NCBI RefSeq assembly: GCF_030450125.1
Contig: NZ_CP123923.1
Location: forward strand, 1,798,001-1,862,000
Source: Streptomyces sp. WP-1
Lineage (GTDB): Bacteria > Actinomycetota > Actinomycetes > Streptomycetales > Streptomycetaceae
Direction: 5' to 3'
Length of the DNA stretch: 64,000 nucleotides
Shown here: positions 26,468 through 35,626 of the stretch, in pieces
How the letters are laid out: every line of letters begins with the position of its first letter
Numbering within the stretch: position 1 is the stretch's first letter
The notes under the pieces: model-generated
Told to the model about the DNA's origin: nothing
The model's database searches: none
What the model saw: the letters and a program-made list of their open reading frames with translations, nothing else
Program-made: the position numbers and the translations under genes

Positions 26468-27357
26468 CACGCAGCTCCCTCGGTGCGGCGGGTGCCGCGG
26501 TACGACTCCCAGGTCCAGGTCAGCGTCCGGCGGGCCATGACGCCGACCGCGTGCCGGCGGTAGCTCGCGGTGCCCCGGACGTCGTCGATCGGGTTGCAGG
26601 AGGCGGCGCACAGGTCGGCGAACTGCTTGGCGACGGCGGGGGTGATGGTCTTCCCGTTGTCCCAGAAGCCGCCCTCCGCGAGCGCCGCGTTCAGGAACTC
26701 CTCGGCGGCCTTGGCGCGCACCGGTGTGGGCGCGGCCGAGCCGATGCCGGTGCGCACGGTGCGGCTCTCGGGGTGCAGGGCGAGGCCGAAGGCGCACACG
26801 GCGATGACCATGGCGTTGCGGGTGCCGACCTTGGAGTACTGCTGGGGGCCGTCCGCCTTCTTCACATGGACGGCGCGGATCAGTTCGTCGGGCTGGAGCG
26901 CGTTGCGCTTGACGCCGGTGTAGAAGTCGTCGATCGGGATCATCCGGGTGCCGCGCGCCGCCGACGCCACCTCGACCTCGGCGCCCGCGGCGAGGAGGGC
27001 GGGGTGGGCGTCGCCGGCGGGCGACGCCGTACCGAGGTTGCCGCCGACGCCGCCGCGGTTGCGGATCTGCGGGGAGGCGACCGTGTGCGAGGCGAGCGCG
27101 AGGCCCGGCAGCTCGGCACGGAGCCGTTCCATGATGGTGCTGTACGGCACGGAGGCACCCAGCCGCACGGAGTCCTCGCCGGTCTCCCATTCGTAGAGAT
27201 CGACGACGCGGTTGAGGTCGAGCAGGTACTCGGGCCTGCGGTGGTCGAAGTTGATCTCGACCATCACATCGGTGCCACCCGCAATCGGCACAGCGGTGGG
27301 ATGCGCGGCCTTCGCGGCGAGCGCCTCCTCCCAGCTGGCGGGGCGAAGGAAGTCCAT
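26467..27357 (-). CDS. xanthine dehydrogenase, FAD-binding subunit
   Basis: A 296-residue subunit of the CoxM/CutM type. FAD motifs: VPIAGGTDVMVEINF and ASPQIRNRGGVGGNLGTASP, then a C-terminal CO_deh_flav_C region (GIGSAAPTPVRAKAAEEFLN). It accepts electrons from the 2Fe-2S subunit and passes them to NAD or another acceptor. ATG 27357 (MDFLRPASW) is preceded by AGAAGAGAG; upstream codons in frame (to 27402) are Arg-rich and unlikely to be coding. First gene of the purine oxidation unit, divergent from a PucR-type regulator. Confidence 0.95.
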   Translation of the reverse strand: MDFLRPASWEEALAAKAAHPTAVPIAGGTDVMVEINFDHRRPEYLLDLNRVVDLYEWETGEDSVRLGASVPYSTIMERLRAELPGLALASHTVASPQIRNRGGVGGNLGTASPAGDAHPALLAAGAEVEVASAARGTRMIPIDDFYTGVKRNALQPDELIRAVHVKKADGPQQYSKVGTRNAMVIAVCAFGLALHPESRTVRTGIGSAAPTPVRAKAAEEFLNAALAEGGFWDNGKTITPAVAKQFADLCAASCNPIDDVRGTASYRRHAVGVMARRTLTWTWESYRGTRRTEGAA

Positions 27358-27456
27358 GACCGGCTCTCTTCTTCGTCTCGGGGTTCTGCGGATTTGAGCC
27401 AATCCGTGTGCGGCGGGCCCGGCTCGTTCCTGTCGTGTTGACGTGGAGTGGAGTCA

Positions 27457-27472
27457 GTACACCGCCGTGTAC
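27457..27472. promoter_or_regulatory. GTACAC-CGCC-GTGTAC palindrome in the xdh promoter
   Basis: A perfect 6-bp inverted repeat with a 4-bp centre, flanked by GGAGT and ACTCC that nearly extend it. It is 100 bp upstream of the xdh operon start and is a good candidate operator. Confidence 0.5.
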
Positions 27473-27543
27473 TCCGACGGGGTCAGTCACCGAAACCATG
27501 AAGGAGTTCGCTGGCCAGGGGAAGCATCTTGTAGATTCGTATG

Positions 27544-27639
27544 AACGGAGGACATCGGTAACCTCTCCGTTTTCCCGAGGAAACGGCCACACGCCCGTCA
27601 CCCTCCGAAGATCCATCGTAGGTTTCGAGACACAGAAAC
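27544..27639. promoter_or_regulatory. three inverted repeats upstream of the PucR regulator
   Basis: AACGGAG (27544-27550) with CTCCGTT (27565-27571). Overlapping it, CCGTTTTCC-CGA-GGAAACGG (27567-27586). Then GTTTC-GAGACACA-GAAAC (27622-27639) only 14 bp before the regulator start. The region is relatively A/T-rich. The repeats may be autoregulatory sites; the ligand protein is inferred. Confidence 0.45.
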
Positions 27640-27652
27640 GGCGGCAACTGAG

Positions 27653-29335
27653 ATGCGGCTGCGCGCACTGCTGGACACCGACGCGCTGGGCCTGCTGCTG
27701 CTCGGCGGCGAGGACGAGCTGGACCGCTCGGTGCGCGGTGTGATGACGACCGACCTGCGGGACCCGAGCCGCTACCTCGCCGGTGGCGAGCTGGTGCTGA
27801 CCGGGCTCGCCTGGCGGCGGGACGCGGCGGACTCCGAGCCGTTCGTGCGCCTGCTGGTGCAGGCCGGGGTGGCGGCCCTCGCGGCGGGCACCGCCGAGCT
27901 GGGCGGGGTGCCGGAGGACCTGGTCGCGGCCTGCGCCAGGCACCGGCTGCCGCTGCTCGCGGTGGACGAGTCGGTGGCCTTCGCGACGGTCACCGAGCAT
28001 GTCGTACGACAGGTGTCCGGTGAGCGCGCCGGGGACCTGGCCGCCGTGGTGGACCGGCACCGCCGGATGATGACCTCGGGCCCGGCGGGCGGCGGCCCCG
28101 ATGTGGTGCTCGACCTGCTCGGCACCGACCTCGACCTGCGCGCCTGGGTGCTCTCCCCCACCGGCCGGCTGATCGCCGGCTCCAAGGTGGCGGGCCCCGA
28201 GCTGCCCGCCGGGACCTGCGCCCGGCTGGCCGCCGAGCAGCTGGCCGCCACCCGCACCGGCCGGCGCGGCCCGCACCGGGTCCAGCTGGACGGTACGACG
28301 TACTCGCTCTTCCCGATCCGCTCCTCGGGGCGCACCCCGGGCGCCGCGCGCGATGTGCGCGAGACGGTGCTGTCGGACTGGCTGCTGGCCGTGGAGGCGG
28401 ACGCGAGCGACTGGGACGGGCAGCGGATGGACCTGCTCCAGGGCGTCACCCAGCTGATCGCCGTGGAGCGCGACCGCCGGGAGGCGGCCCGTACGGTACG
28501 GCGCCGGCTCGCCCAGGAGGTCCTGGAGCTGGTGCAGACGGGCGCGGCGCCAGCGGAGATCGCGGCCCGGCTGCGGGTGGCCGCGCCGGTGCTGCTGCCC
28601 GGTCTCGGCGCGGCTCCGCACTGGCAGGTCGTGGTGGCCCGGGTGGAGTGGGACGGCGAGGAGATCGAGGGCGGCCCGGTGGCCCAGTCGCTCCTGGAGG
28701 AGGTGCTGGTCGACCCGCTGGCGACCGGCCCCGAGCCCGCCGACCGGATCGCCGTGGCGCACACCGGGGACGAGGCGGTGGCGCTGGTGCCGCTGCCCGC
28801 CGTACCGGCCGTCGCCGCGGACCGGGCGGGCGCGGAGACCGGGCTGCTCGCCGACGCGCTGCTCCAGGTGGTGCGCGAGCCGCTGTCGGCGGGCCTGGAC
28901 GGCGACGGGCGGCTCACGCTCGGCGTCAGCGCGGCCGTGCACTCGGCGGAGGGCCTGCGCGGCGCCCTGGAGGAGGCACGGCACGCCCGCCGGGTGGCGG
29001 CGGCCCGGCCCGGCCGGGTCTGCGCGGCCGGGCACCAGGAGCTGGCCAGCCATGTGCTGCTGCTGCCGTTCGTCCCGGACGATGTGCGCCGCGCCTTCAC
29101 GGCCCGGCTGCTCGACCCGCTGACGGACTACGACCGCCGGCACCGCGCGGAGCTGATACCGACCCTGGAGGCGTTCCTCGACTGCGACGGCTCCTGGACC
29201 CGCTGCGCCACCCGGCTGCATCTGCACGTCAACACGCTGCGCTACCGCGTCGGGCGGATCGAGCAGTTGACGGGACGGGACCTGTCGCGGCTGGAGGACA
29301 AGCTCGATTTCTTCCTGGCGCTGCGGATGAGCTGA
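27653..29335 (+). CDS. PucR-family purine catabolism regulator
   Basis: A 560-residue regulator. N-terminal PucR domain (LRDPSRYLAGGELVLTGLAW ... RHRLPLLAVDESVAFATVTE). A middle region of GGDEF-like/CdaR shape follows. The C-terminal PucR helix-turn-helix is LIPTLEAFLDCDGSWTRCAT, RLHLHVNTLRYRVGRIEQLT, then LEDKLDFFLALRM. PucR activates purine degradation genes in Bacillus; here it is divergent from the xanthine dehydrogenase operon, so direct control is likely. ATG 27653 lacks a strong ribosome site. Confidence 0.93.
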   Translation: MRLRALLDTDALGLLLLGGEDELDRSVRGVMTTDLRDPSRYLAGGELVLTGLAWRRDAADSEPFVRLLVQAGVAALAAGTAELGGVPEDLVAACARHRLPLLAVDESVAFATVTEHVVRQVSGERAGDLAAVVDRHRRMMTSGPAGGGPDVVLDLLGTDLDLRAWVLSPTGRLIAGSKVAGPELPAGTCARLAAEQLAATRTGRRGPHRVQLDGTTYSLFPIRSSGRTPGAARDVRETVLSDWLLAVEADASDWDGQRMDLLQGVTQLIAVERDRREAARTVRRRLAQEVLELVQTGAAPAEIAARLRVAAPVLLPGLGAAPHWQVVVARVEWDGEEIEGGPVAQSLLEEVLVDPLATGPEPADRIAVAHTGDEAVALVPLPAVPAVAADRAGAETGLLADALLQVVREPLSAGLDGDGRLTLGVSAAVHSAEGLRGALEEARHARRVAAARPGRVCAAGHQELASHVLLLPFVPDDVRRAFTARLLDPLTDYDRRHRAELIPTLEAFLDCDGSWTRCATRLHLHVNTLRYRVGRIEQLTGRDLSRLEDKLDFFLALRMS

Positions 29336-29485
29336 GCCGGGCGGGGCGAAGCGGACCAATCGCGTCCGCGCCACGCCCCCACGACTTTGTGAAATCTTTC
29401 ACCCACCCCCTTGGCCAGGTGTGGCGATCGGTGCTGGAATGCCGCCACCACTCAACAGCCCGATGGCGTGCCTGGGGAGGTCAAC

Positions 29486-30268
29486 GTGGCGTATACCGCC
29501 ATGTCTGGGAACGGAACGACCGACGGTGACGATCCTCTCCAGACCGCGGTATGGCGGTTGCGCTCGCGGGCCTGCTGGGCCGACGCCGCGGCCCTGCTGC
29601 CGGGGGACACGCCGGGCGCGGCGCTGCAACGGGCGATGCTGCTGGTGGAGCGCTGCCTGTACACGGAGGGCGGCTGGGCGGACGCGGAGGACGCGCTGCG
29701 TACGGCGGAGGCGCTCGCGCACACCGACGAGGAGCGGGGCGCGGCCGCCTGCGAGCGCGGGCAGCTCGCGTACGCCGCGACGCTGCACGGCGTCCGGGAC
29801 CGGGTGGACGAGGCGCGGGCCGCGCTGGGGCGGGCGGCGGCGCTGATCCCGCCGGGGGCGGCGGGGCGGGCGCTGCTGGACTTCCGGCGGGGGCTGCTCG
29901 CGGAGAACCTGTCCCGCTCCCCGCAGGCGGCGCGCGCCGCGTACCGCCGGGCGCACGCGGGCGCGACCGCGCACCCCGATCCACTGCTGCTGTCGTTCAC
30001 CTGGCGCCATCTCGCCGGACTCGCCCTGCGGGACGGGGAGTTGGCGGAGGCGCGGCACGGGTTCGCCGAGTCCCTGCGGATCCGGGAGGAGCTGGGGTAC
30101 CTCGTGGGTACGGCGCCCGCGCTGGTGTCGCTGGCGGACACGGAGGACGAACCGGCGGCGACCCGGCTGCGGGACGAGGCGCGGCGGCTGTTCCGCCTCC
30201 TGGGGGGCGTGCCGACGTGGCTGGCGGCGCAGCTGGTGCCTCCGGCGGCGGGGCCGGTCACGGCGTGA
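29486..30268 (+). CDS. TPR-like helical protein, function unknown
   Basis: A 260-residue, all-helical, Ala-rich protein with a repeat spacing like tetratricopeptides: AWxDAEDALRTAEALAHTDE, DEARAALGRAAALIPPGAAG, QAARAAYRRAHAGA, LAEARHGFAESLRIREELGY. No enzyme motif or membrane segment. GTG 29486 follows GGGGAGG by 5 nt. It would act as a scaffold or binding partner. It lies between PucR and GntR with no operon link; convergent with the GntR gene. Confidence 0.75.
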   Translation: MAYTAMSGNGTTDGDDPLQTAVWRLRSRACWADAAALLPGDTPGAALQRAMLLVERCLYTEGGWADAEDALRTAEALAHTDEERGAAACERGQLAYAATLHGVRDRVDEARAALGRAAALIPPGAAGRALLDFRRGLLAENLSRSPQAARAAYRRAHAGATAHPDPLLLSFTWRHLAGLALRDGELAEARHGFAESLRIREELGYLVGTAPALVSLADTEDEPAATRLRDEARRLFRLLGGVPTWLAAQLVPPAAGPVTA

Positions 30269-30415
30269 GGAGGGCGCGGGGGTGTGCGGGAGGGAGCGTG
30301 CGGGGGGGGCGCGGGGAACCGTGCGACGAGCCACGACGGATCCGCGCCGGTACCGGCACCCGCGCCCGGGTACGGCCGCCCGTGCCTGCTCCACCCGCGC
30401 CCGTTCCGGCTGCGC

Positions 30416-31129
30416 TCAGGCCGCGCCCGCGAAGTGTTCCGCCACCAGTTCCCGCACCACCTCGAAGTCCCGGGACACCAGCGCCTCCAGCAGGGACACA
30501 TGCTCCGCCGCGTCCGCGACGAGGTCCGCGCGGGCGTGCCGGACGGGGCCGCCGACCAGGGGCCACTGGGCGCGGCGGTGCAGGTCGCAGGCGATGCGGA
30601 CCAGTTCGTCGTTGCCGGAGAGGGCCAGCATCGCGCGGTGGAAGGCGCGGTCGGACTCGGCGTACGTCGCGGGGCAGCCGGACGCCGCCGCGCGGACCGT
30701 GTCCTGGGCGAGCGGCCGCAGCTCGGCCCAGCGCGCGGCCGGGACCGTACGCGCGAGGCGCAGCATCACCGGGACCTCCAGCAGCTCCCGCACCTCCGCC
30801 AGCTCGGCCAGCTCCCGCACGCCCCGCTCGACCACCCGGAACCCGCGGTTGGGCACCACCTCGACGGCGCCCTCCAGGGCCAGCTGCTGCATCGCCTCGC
30901 GCACGGGCGTCGCCGAGACCCCGAAGCGGTCCCCGAGCAGCGGCGCCGAGTACACCTCGCCCGGCTTCAGCTCGCCCGCGACCAGCGCCGTGCGCAGCGC
31001 CTCCAGGATCTGCCCGCGCACCGAGGCCCGCTGTATCACGGGCCGCCCGTCCTCGGGCCGGCGCGGGCCGGGAACCAGTCCCTCACTGTGCGTGTACGCC
31101 GCCGCGGAGCCCTGCGCGCCCTGCCTCAC
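30416..31129 (-). CDS. GntR-family regulator, FCD subgroup
   Basis: A 237-residue regulator. The wHTH is at about 35-100 (VRGQILEALRTALVAGELKP, GVSATPVREAMQQLALEGAV, EVVPNRGFRVVE). The FCD effector domain follows (about 110-230) with D and three His of the metal-dependent ligand pocket: ESDRAFHRAMLALSGNDEL, and LVADAAEHVSLLEALVSRD ... EHFAGAA. FCD regulators sense carboxylic acids. GTG 31129 is preceded by AGGAGG at 6 nt. Promoter TTGACG (31189-31194) and GTTAAT (31165-31170), 18 nt apart on the minus strand, fits. The target genes are not obvious. Confidence 0.92.
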   Translation of the reverse strand: MRQGAQGSAAAYTHSEGLVPGPRRPEDGRPVIQRASVRGQILEALRTALVAGELKPGEVYSAPLLGDRFGVSATPVREAMQQLALEGAVEVVPNRGFRVVERGVRELAELAEVRELLEVPVMLRLARTVPAARWAELRPLAQDTVRAAASGCPATYAESDRAFHRAMLALSGNDELVRIACDLHRRAQWPLVGGPVRHARADLVADAAEHVSLLEALVSRDFEVVRELVAEHFAGAA

Positions 31130-31164
31130 GGGGTCCTCCTGGCGGCTTGTCGGTACTTGGGGTC

Positions 31165-31222
31165 ATTAACGACGGGTTGTCGGTTGTTCGTCAAGCACCC
31201 TAGACGTACCGAGCGGTACGTC
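31165..31222 (-). promoter_or_regulatory. gntR promoter with 20-bp palindrome
   Basis: On the minus strand, -35 TTGACG (31189-31194) and -10 GTTAAT (31165-31170) have an 18-nt spacer. Just upstream, GACGTACC-GAGC-GGTACGTC (31203-31222) is a perfect 8-bp inverted repeat. TTGTCGGT also appears twice, 30 bp apart, at 31147 and 31177. The palindrome may bind the GntR protein or an activator. Confidence 0.5.
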
Positions 31223-31550
31223 AAACTCGATCGAGGTCGGTCAGCACGGTCGATCGGGGGTGAGCGGACCCCCGCGGTCCACTAAGATCAACTCGAATCG
31301 GGCCGCCGCGCACGGACAGGTGATTCACAACTTCCTCACCTCTCGCAGGAACTTTCCGTTGAACCATCCGTACGGGTAGTCTTATTCGAACTCAACTCCC
31401 GCCCCTCATGCGGCAGTTCGAGCAGATCGCCGTCCCTGGTCATCCCCTCGCACCTCCTTGGCGGCCTCTTGCCGCGAAACCCCCTGAGGGCCGCCCGGAG
31501 TGGGTCAATATGGCGGGCGTTACGCCCTATCCCAATGCAAGGGACCCCTG
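31223..31550. other. gene-free stretch upstream of the DUF2637 gene
   Basis: There is no credible reading frame. It contains A/T-richer segments near 31325-31395 (TTGAAC at 31359-31364 could be a -35) and a small dyad GGGCG-TTA-CGCCC (31515-31527) just before the gene. AAGGGA at 31539-31544 is the ribosome site for the ATG at 31551. Confidence 0.4.
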
Positions 31551-32621
31551 ATGAGACTGACCGACATATCGCTGAACTGGCTGCTTCCGGGCGCCGTACT
31601 GCTCCTGGGCATGGTGGCGGCGGTAGCGGTGCTCGCGCGCGGAAAGCGCTCCTCCGGGGAGAACGCGAGTGCGGACGACTCCTGGGAGCGCAGCGAGGAG
31701 CGCCGGCGCCGCAAGGAGGCCATCTACGGCACCGCCTCCTACGTGCTGCTGTTCTGCTGCGCGGCGGTGGCGGCCGCGCTGTCCTTCCACGGCCTCGTCG
31801 GCTTCGGCGAGCAGAACCTGGGCCTGACCGACGGCTGGCAGTACCTGGTGCCGTTCGGCCTCGACGGTGCGGCCATGTTCTGCTCCGTCCTCGCGGTGCG
31901 CGAGGCCAGCCACGGTGACGCGGCCCTCGGCTCGCGCATCCTCGTATGGATGTTCGCCGCGGCCGCGGCCTGGTTCAACTGGGTGCACGCGCCGCGCGGC
32001 GTCGACCACGCGGGCGCCCCGCAGTTCTTCTCCGGCATGTCCCTGTCGGCCGCCGTCCTGTTCGACCGCGCGCTCAAGCAGACCCGCCGCGCCGCGCTGC
32101 GCGAGCAGGGCCTGGTGCCGCGTCCGCTGCCGCAGATCCGCATCGTGCGCTGGCTGCGCGCGCCCCGCGAGACCTACAAGGCGTGGTCGCTGATGCTCCT
32201 GGAGGGCGTGCGCAGCCTGGACGAGGCGGTCGAGGAGGTCCGCGAGGACAACCGGCAGAAGGAGCAGTCGCGCCTGCGCAGGCGCGAGCAGCAGCGGATG
32301 GAGCGCGCCCAGCTCAAGGCCATCAGCCGGGGCCACGGCCGCTTCGTGAACCGGGTCGGCGGCGGCCGGCAGGTCGAGGTGCAGGCGGTGGAGCGCGGCT
32401 CCTCGGGCGCCACCACCGCGGAGCCTGCCATAGCGGCCGCGGAACAGCTGCCGGTGCCCTCCCGTCCCTCCCTCCAGCCGGTCCGCAAAGGGTCTGAGCC
32501 CGTGGCCAAAGGGTCCGAGCCGGTGACCGTCGACCTCACCGCCGAGGACGACACCATGGCCCTGCCCCGACTGGACTCCCTGGAGCGCAAGCTCAAGGAG
32601 ATGGAGCAGCAGTTCGGCTAG
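31551..32621 (+). CDS. DUF2637 membrane protein
   Basis: A 356-residue protein with four hydrophobic segments: LLPGAVLLLGMVAAVAVL near 11-28; SYVLLFCCAAVAAALSFHGL about 64-83; a weak one around GWQYLVPFGLDGAAMFCSVL; and LVWMFAAAAAWFNWVHAP. This is the DUF2637 layout. A long, charged cytosolic tail with coiled-coil potential follows (VEEVREDNRQKEQSRLRRRE, ending LERKLKEMEQQFG). The family is related to SpdB-type plasmid-spread proteins of Streptomyces, but chromosomal copies are common. ATG 31551 follows AAGGGA. No transfer genes are near, so conjugal function is not supported here. Confidence 0.8.
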   Translation: MRLTDISLNWLLPGAVLLLGMVAAVAVLARGKRSSGENASADDSWERSEERRRRKEAIYGTASYVLLFCCAAVAAALSFHGLVGFGEQNLGLTDGWQYLVPFGLDGAAMFCSVLAVREASHGDAALGSRILVWMFAAAAAWFNWVHAPRGVDHAGAPQFFSGMSLSAAVLFDRALKQTRRAALREQGLVPRPLPQIRIVRWLRAPRETYKAWSLMLLEGVRSLDEAVEEVREDNRQKEQSRLRRREQQRMERAQLKAISRGHGRFVNRVGGGRQVEVQAVERGSSGATTAEPAIAAAEQLPVPSRPSLQPVRKGSEPVAKGSEPVTVDLTAEDDTMALPRLDSLERKLKEMEQQFG

Positions 32622-32798
32622 GGTCTTTCGTTTGGATCAGGCCGGATCAGAAAGCGGGGTCTGGTGCCGTCCGTCGCAAGGCGGAGGGGGGCGACATGGC
32701 GGAGCCATGGCAACCGACGACAACGCCGCGAGGCGCGGCACCAGGGCCCGCGAGCCCGGCGTGATCCGAACGAGAGGCCCTGGGAGCGAGTGGAGTTC

Positions 32799-32841
32799 AT
32801 GGGCCGGGGGTGTGACCGTACGGGTCGCGCCCCCGGCCCAT
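32799..32841. terminator. long hairpin terminator between convergent genes
   Basis: ATGGGCCGGGGG (32799-32810) pairs with CCCCCGGCCCAT (32830-32841). The loop holds a further GACC-GTAC-GGGTC stem. It ends the HATPase gene on the minus strand. 32622-32798 holds nothing recognisable. Confidence 0.75.
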
Positions 32842-32870
32842 GTCCGCACCCGGCCCCCGGCCGTCGCCGC

Positions 32871-33557
32871 TCACGCCGCCTCGGCGCCCAGTTCGAACCA
32901 CACCGATTTGCCGACCCCGTGCGGCCGTACGCCCCAGGCGTCCGCGAGCGACTCCACCAGGACCATGCCCCGGCCGTGGGTGTCGTCGTCCGGGTCCGGG
33001 GTGCGCACCTGGGGTCTTCGGGGCACGAAGTCCCGTACCTCCACCCGGAGTCCGCCCGGTGCCACGACCGCGGTGAGCACGGCGTCGTCGTCGGTGTGCA
33101 CGAGCGCGTTGGTGACCAGTTCGCTGGTGAGCAGCTCGGCGATCTCCGAGCGTCCCGGCTTGCCCCAGTCCCGCAGCAGCTCGCGCAGCTCCCGGCGGGC
33201 CTCGGGCACCGAGCGCAGATCCGCCCGCCCGAGCCTGCGCCACAGCCGCTGCGGCGGCTCCACGACCCGGCCGCGCCCGCCGCGCCGCTCCCGTCCGTCC
33301 CGCCCGTCCCGCCCGTCCTGCAAGGAATCGTCGACGGGAATCCGCACCAGGCGACCCGGTGGCTCCCCGGTGGCCGGCGCGGACCGCGGTTCACCGACGG
33401 CCTGTACCCGCCGTGGCTCCCCTACGGTCCGTACGGTGCCCACCGCCTCCCGGGCGCCGCCCAGGACTTCCCCCGGGGTCTCCCCCGTGCCGTCCCCCGG
33501 TTCCGCGGAGGGGATCCCGGTGGTCACGGGACCGCCTCCTCGCGCCTGCCTCTCCAT
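32871..33557 (-). CDS. ATP-binding anti-sigma-factor-like (HATPase_c_2) protein
   Basis: A 228-residue protein. After a low-complexity Gly/Pro/Arg N-terminus, an RsbW/SpoIIAB-like kinase fold begins at about 130: VPEARRELRELLRDWGKPGR, N-box SELVTNALVHTDDDAV, G-box HGRGMVLVESLADAWGV, and final W-F-E-L. Streptomyces have dozens of such proteins that act with SpoIIE-type phosphatases and anti-anti-sigma partners. The start is uncertain: ATG 33557 is used (GGGGG upstream), but GTG codons at 33605-33611 are also possible. Separate from the SpoIIE gene further downstream; its partner is not in the immediate neighbourhood. Confidence 0.75.
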   Translation of the reverse strand: MERQARGGGPVTTGIPSAEPGDGTGETPGEVLGGAREAVGTVRTVGEPRRVQAVGEPRSAPATGEPPGRLVRIPVDDSLQDGRDGRDGRERRGGRGRVVEPPQRLWRRLGRADLRSVPEARRELRELLRDWGKPGRSEIAELLTSELVTNALVHTDDDAVLTAVVAPGGLRVEVRDFVPRRPQVRTPDPDDDTHGRGMVLVESLADAWGVRPHGVGKSVWFELGAEAA

Positions 33558-33861
33558 GGCCCCCGCCCGCACGCCGCTCGAACCCTGCCCCTCCTGGTCG
33601 AACACGTTCACGGGGGGATGCTTGCCCAGTGGACCAACGGCCAGTCCTGGCCCCGGCCCGATGACCGGCGGTTCGGCCACTCCCGGGGCCCTCCGCAGCC
33701 GGGCGCGGGACGGCCGAGGGGACCCGGTGAGGGCCCTCGGGGCGGCCGCCTGACGCCGCTGACGCCCCGTGACGGCCGGACCGCCGCGCCCGGCACAGCC
33801 GGTCGGCATGTCGTCACGGGCCGTGAAACTGGCCGAAATCAACTCCCTGGACCGGGTGGTG

Positions 33862-35604
33862 TCAGGGCCGGGGCACGTTGCGCAGGTTGGAGCGGGCCAT
33901 CTGGACCATGCGGCCGACCCCGCCGTCCAGCACGATCTTGGAGGCGGACAGCGCGAACCCGGTGACCATCTCGGCGCTGATCTTCGGCGGGATGGACAGG
34001 GCGTTGGGGTCGGTGACGATGTCCACCAGGGCCGGTCCCTTGTGCCGGAACGCGTCCTTGAGCGCCCCCGCGAGCTGCTTGGGCTTCTCCACCCGCACCC
34101 CGTACGCCCCGCACGCGCGGGCCACGGCGGCGAAGTCCGGGTTGGCGTTGGCGGTGCCGTACGCGGGCAGTCCGGAGACCATCATCTCCAACTCGACCAT
34201 GCCGAGCGAGGAGTTGTCGAACAGCACGACCTTGACCGGAAGGTCCTGCTGCACCAGCGTCAGGAAGTCGCCCATCAGCATGGCGAATCCGCCGTCGCCC
34301 GACATCGACACCACCTGCCGGCGCCGGTCGGTGAACTGCGCGCCGATCGCCATGGGCAGCGCGTTGGCCATCGAGCCGTGCGAGAAAGAACCGATGATCC
34401 TGCGGCGGCCGTTGGGCGAGATGTAGCGCGCGGCCCAGACGTTGCACATGCCGGTGTCGACGGTGAACACCGCGTCGTCGTCGGCGACTTCGTCCAGGAC
34501 GGCGGCCACGTACTCGGGGTGGATCGGGACGTGCCGGTCGACCTTCCTGGTGTACGCCTTGACCACGCCCTCCAGCGCGTCGGCGTGCTTCTTCAGCATC
34601 CGGTCCAGGAAGCGCCGGTCGGTCTTCTCCTTGACACGCGGGACGAGGCACCGCAACGTCTCGCGCACATCGCCCCACACGGCGAGGTCGAGCCGGGAGC
34701 GCCGGCCGAGCACCTCGGGCCGTACGTCGATCTGGGCGATCCGCACATCGTCGGGCAGGAAGGCGTTGTACGGGAAGTCGGTGCCGAGCAGGATCAGCAG
34801 ATCGCACCCGTGGGTCGCCTCGTAGGCGGCGCCGTAGCCGAGCAGCCCGCTCATGCCGACGTCGTACGGGTTGTCGTACTGGATGAACTCCTTGCCGCGC
34901 AGGGCGTGTCCCACCGGGGACTTGACCTTCTCGGCGAACTCCATGACCTCGGCGTGCGCCCCGGCCGTGCCGCTGCCGCAGAACAGGGTGACCTTGCCCG
35001 CCTGGTCGATCATCTCCACGAGGGCGTCGATCTCGGCGTCGCCGGGGCGGACGGTGGGCCGGGAGGTGACCAGGGCGCTCTGCGCGGCCTTCTCCGGGGC
35101 CGGTTCGGCGGCGATGTCGCCGGGCAGCGCGACCACGCTGACGCCGCTCTGGCCGACCGCGTGCTGGATGGCGGTCTGGAGCAGCCGGGGCATCTGCTTG
35201 GGGCTGGAGATCAGCTCGCTGTAGTGGCTGCACTCCTGGAAGAGCCGGTCGGGGTGGGTCTCCTGGAAGTACCCGAGGCCGATCTCGCTGGAGGGGATGT
35301 GGGAGGCGAGGGCGAGCACGGGGGCCATGGAGCGGTGAGCGTCGTACAGGCCGTTGATGAGGTGCAGGTTGCCGGGGCCGCAGGAGCCCGCGCAGGCGGC
35401 CAGCTTCCCGGTGATCTGGGCCTCGGCGCCGGCCGCGAAGGCGGCGGTCTCCTCGTGGCGGACGTGCACCCAGTCGATATGGGAGTGCCGGCGGACGGCG
35501 TCCACGATCGGGTTGAGGCTGTCGCCGACGACGCCGTACAGGCGGCGCACGCCGGCGCGGACGAGGATGTCGACGAACTGCTCGGCTACGTTCTGCTTGG
35601 CCAT
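33862..35604 (-). CDS. poxB: pyruvate oxidase/dehydrogenase-like ThDP enzyme
   Basis: A 580-residue ThDP-dependent enzyme. It has the catalytic Glu in VRHEETAAFAAGAEA (about 48-62), PGNLHLINGLYDAHRS, a middle FAD-type domain, and the ThDP site SGDGGFAMLMGDFLTLVQQD ... LFDNSSLGMVELEMM. The C-terminus resembles PoxB of E. coli (572 residues), the pyruvate:ubiquinone oxidoreductase that makes acetate and CO2 at the membrane. ATG 35604 (MAKQNVAEQF) is used. Pyruvate as substrate is by homology; other 2-oxo acids are possible. The preceding minus-strand gene is a PP2C-like protein, ending 105 bp upstream. Confidence 0.9.
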   Translation of the reverse strand: MAKQNVAEQFVDILVRAGVRRLYGVVGDSLNPIVDAVRRHSHIDWVHVRHEETAAFAAGAEAQITGKLAACAGSCGPGNLHLINGLYDAHRSMAPVLALASHIPSSEIGLGYFQETHPDRLFQECSHYSELISSPKQMPRLLQTAIQHAVGQSGVSVVALPGDIAAEPAPEKAAQSALVTSRPTVRPGDAEIDALVEMIDQAGKVTLFCGSGTAGAHAEVMEFAEKVKSPVGHALRGKEFIQYDNPYDVGMSGLLGYGAAYEATHGCDLLILLGTDFPYNAFLPDDVRIAQIDVRPEVLGRRSRLDLAVWGDVRETLRCLVPRVKEKTDRRFLDRMLKKHADALEGVVKAYTRKVDRHVPIHPEYVAAVLDEVADDDAVFTVDTGMCNVWAARYISPNGRRRIIGSFSHGSMANALPMAIGAQFTDRRRQVVSMSGDGGFAMLMGDFLTLVQQDLPVKVVLFDNSSLGMVELEMMVSGLPAYGTANANPDFAAVARACGAYGVRVEKPKQLAGALKDAFRHKGPALVDIVTDPNALSIPPKISAEMVTGFALSASKIVLDGGVGRMVQMARSNLRNVPRP

Positions 35605-35626
35605 GTTCTCTCGTCTGCCCCTTCCG

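Noticed and set aside
31551..32621. Integrated plasmid signalled by the DUF2637/SpdB-like protein
   Set aside because: No traB, repSA, integrase, excisionase or attachment repeats around it; such genes are common on Streptomyces chromosomes.
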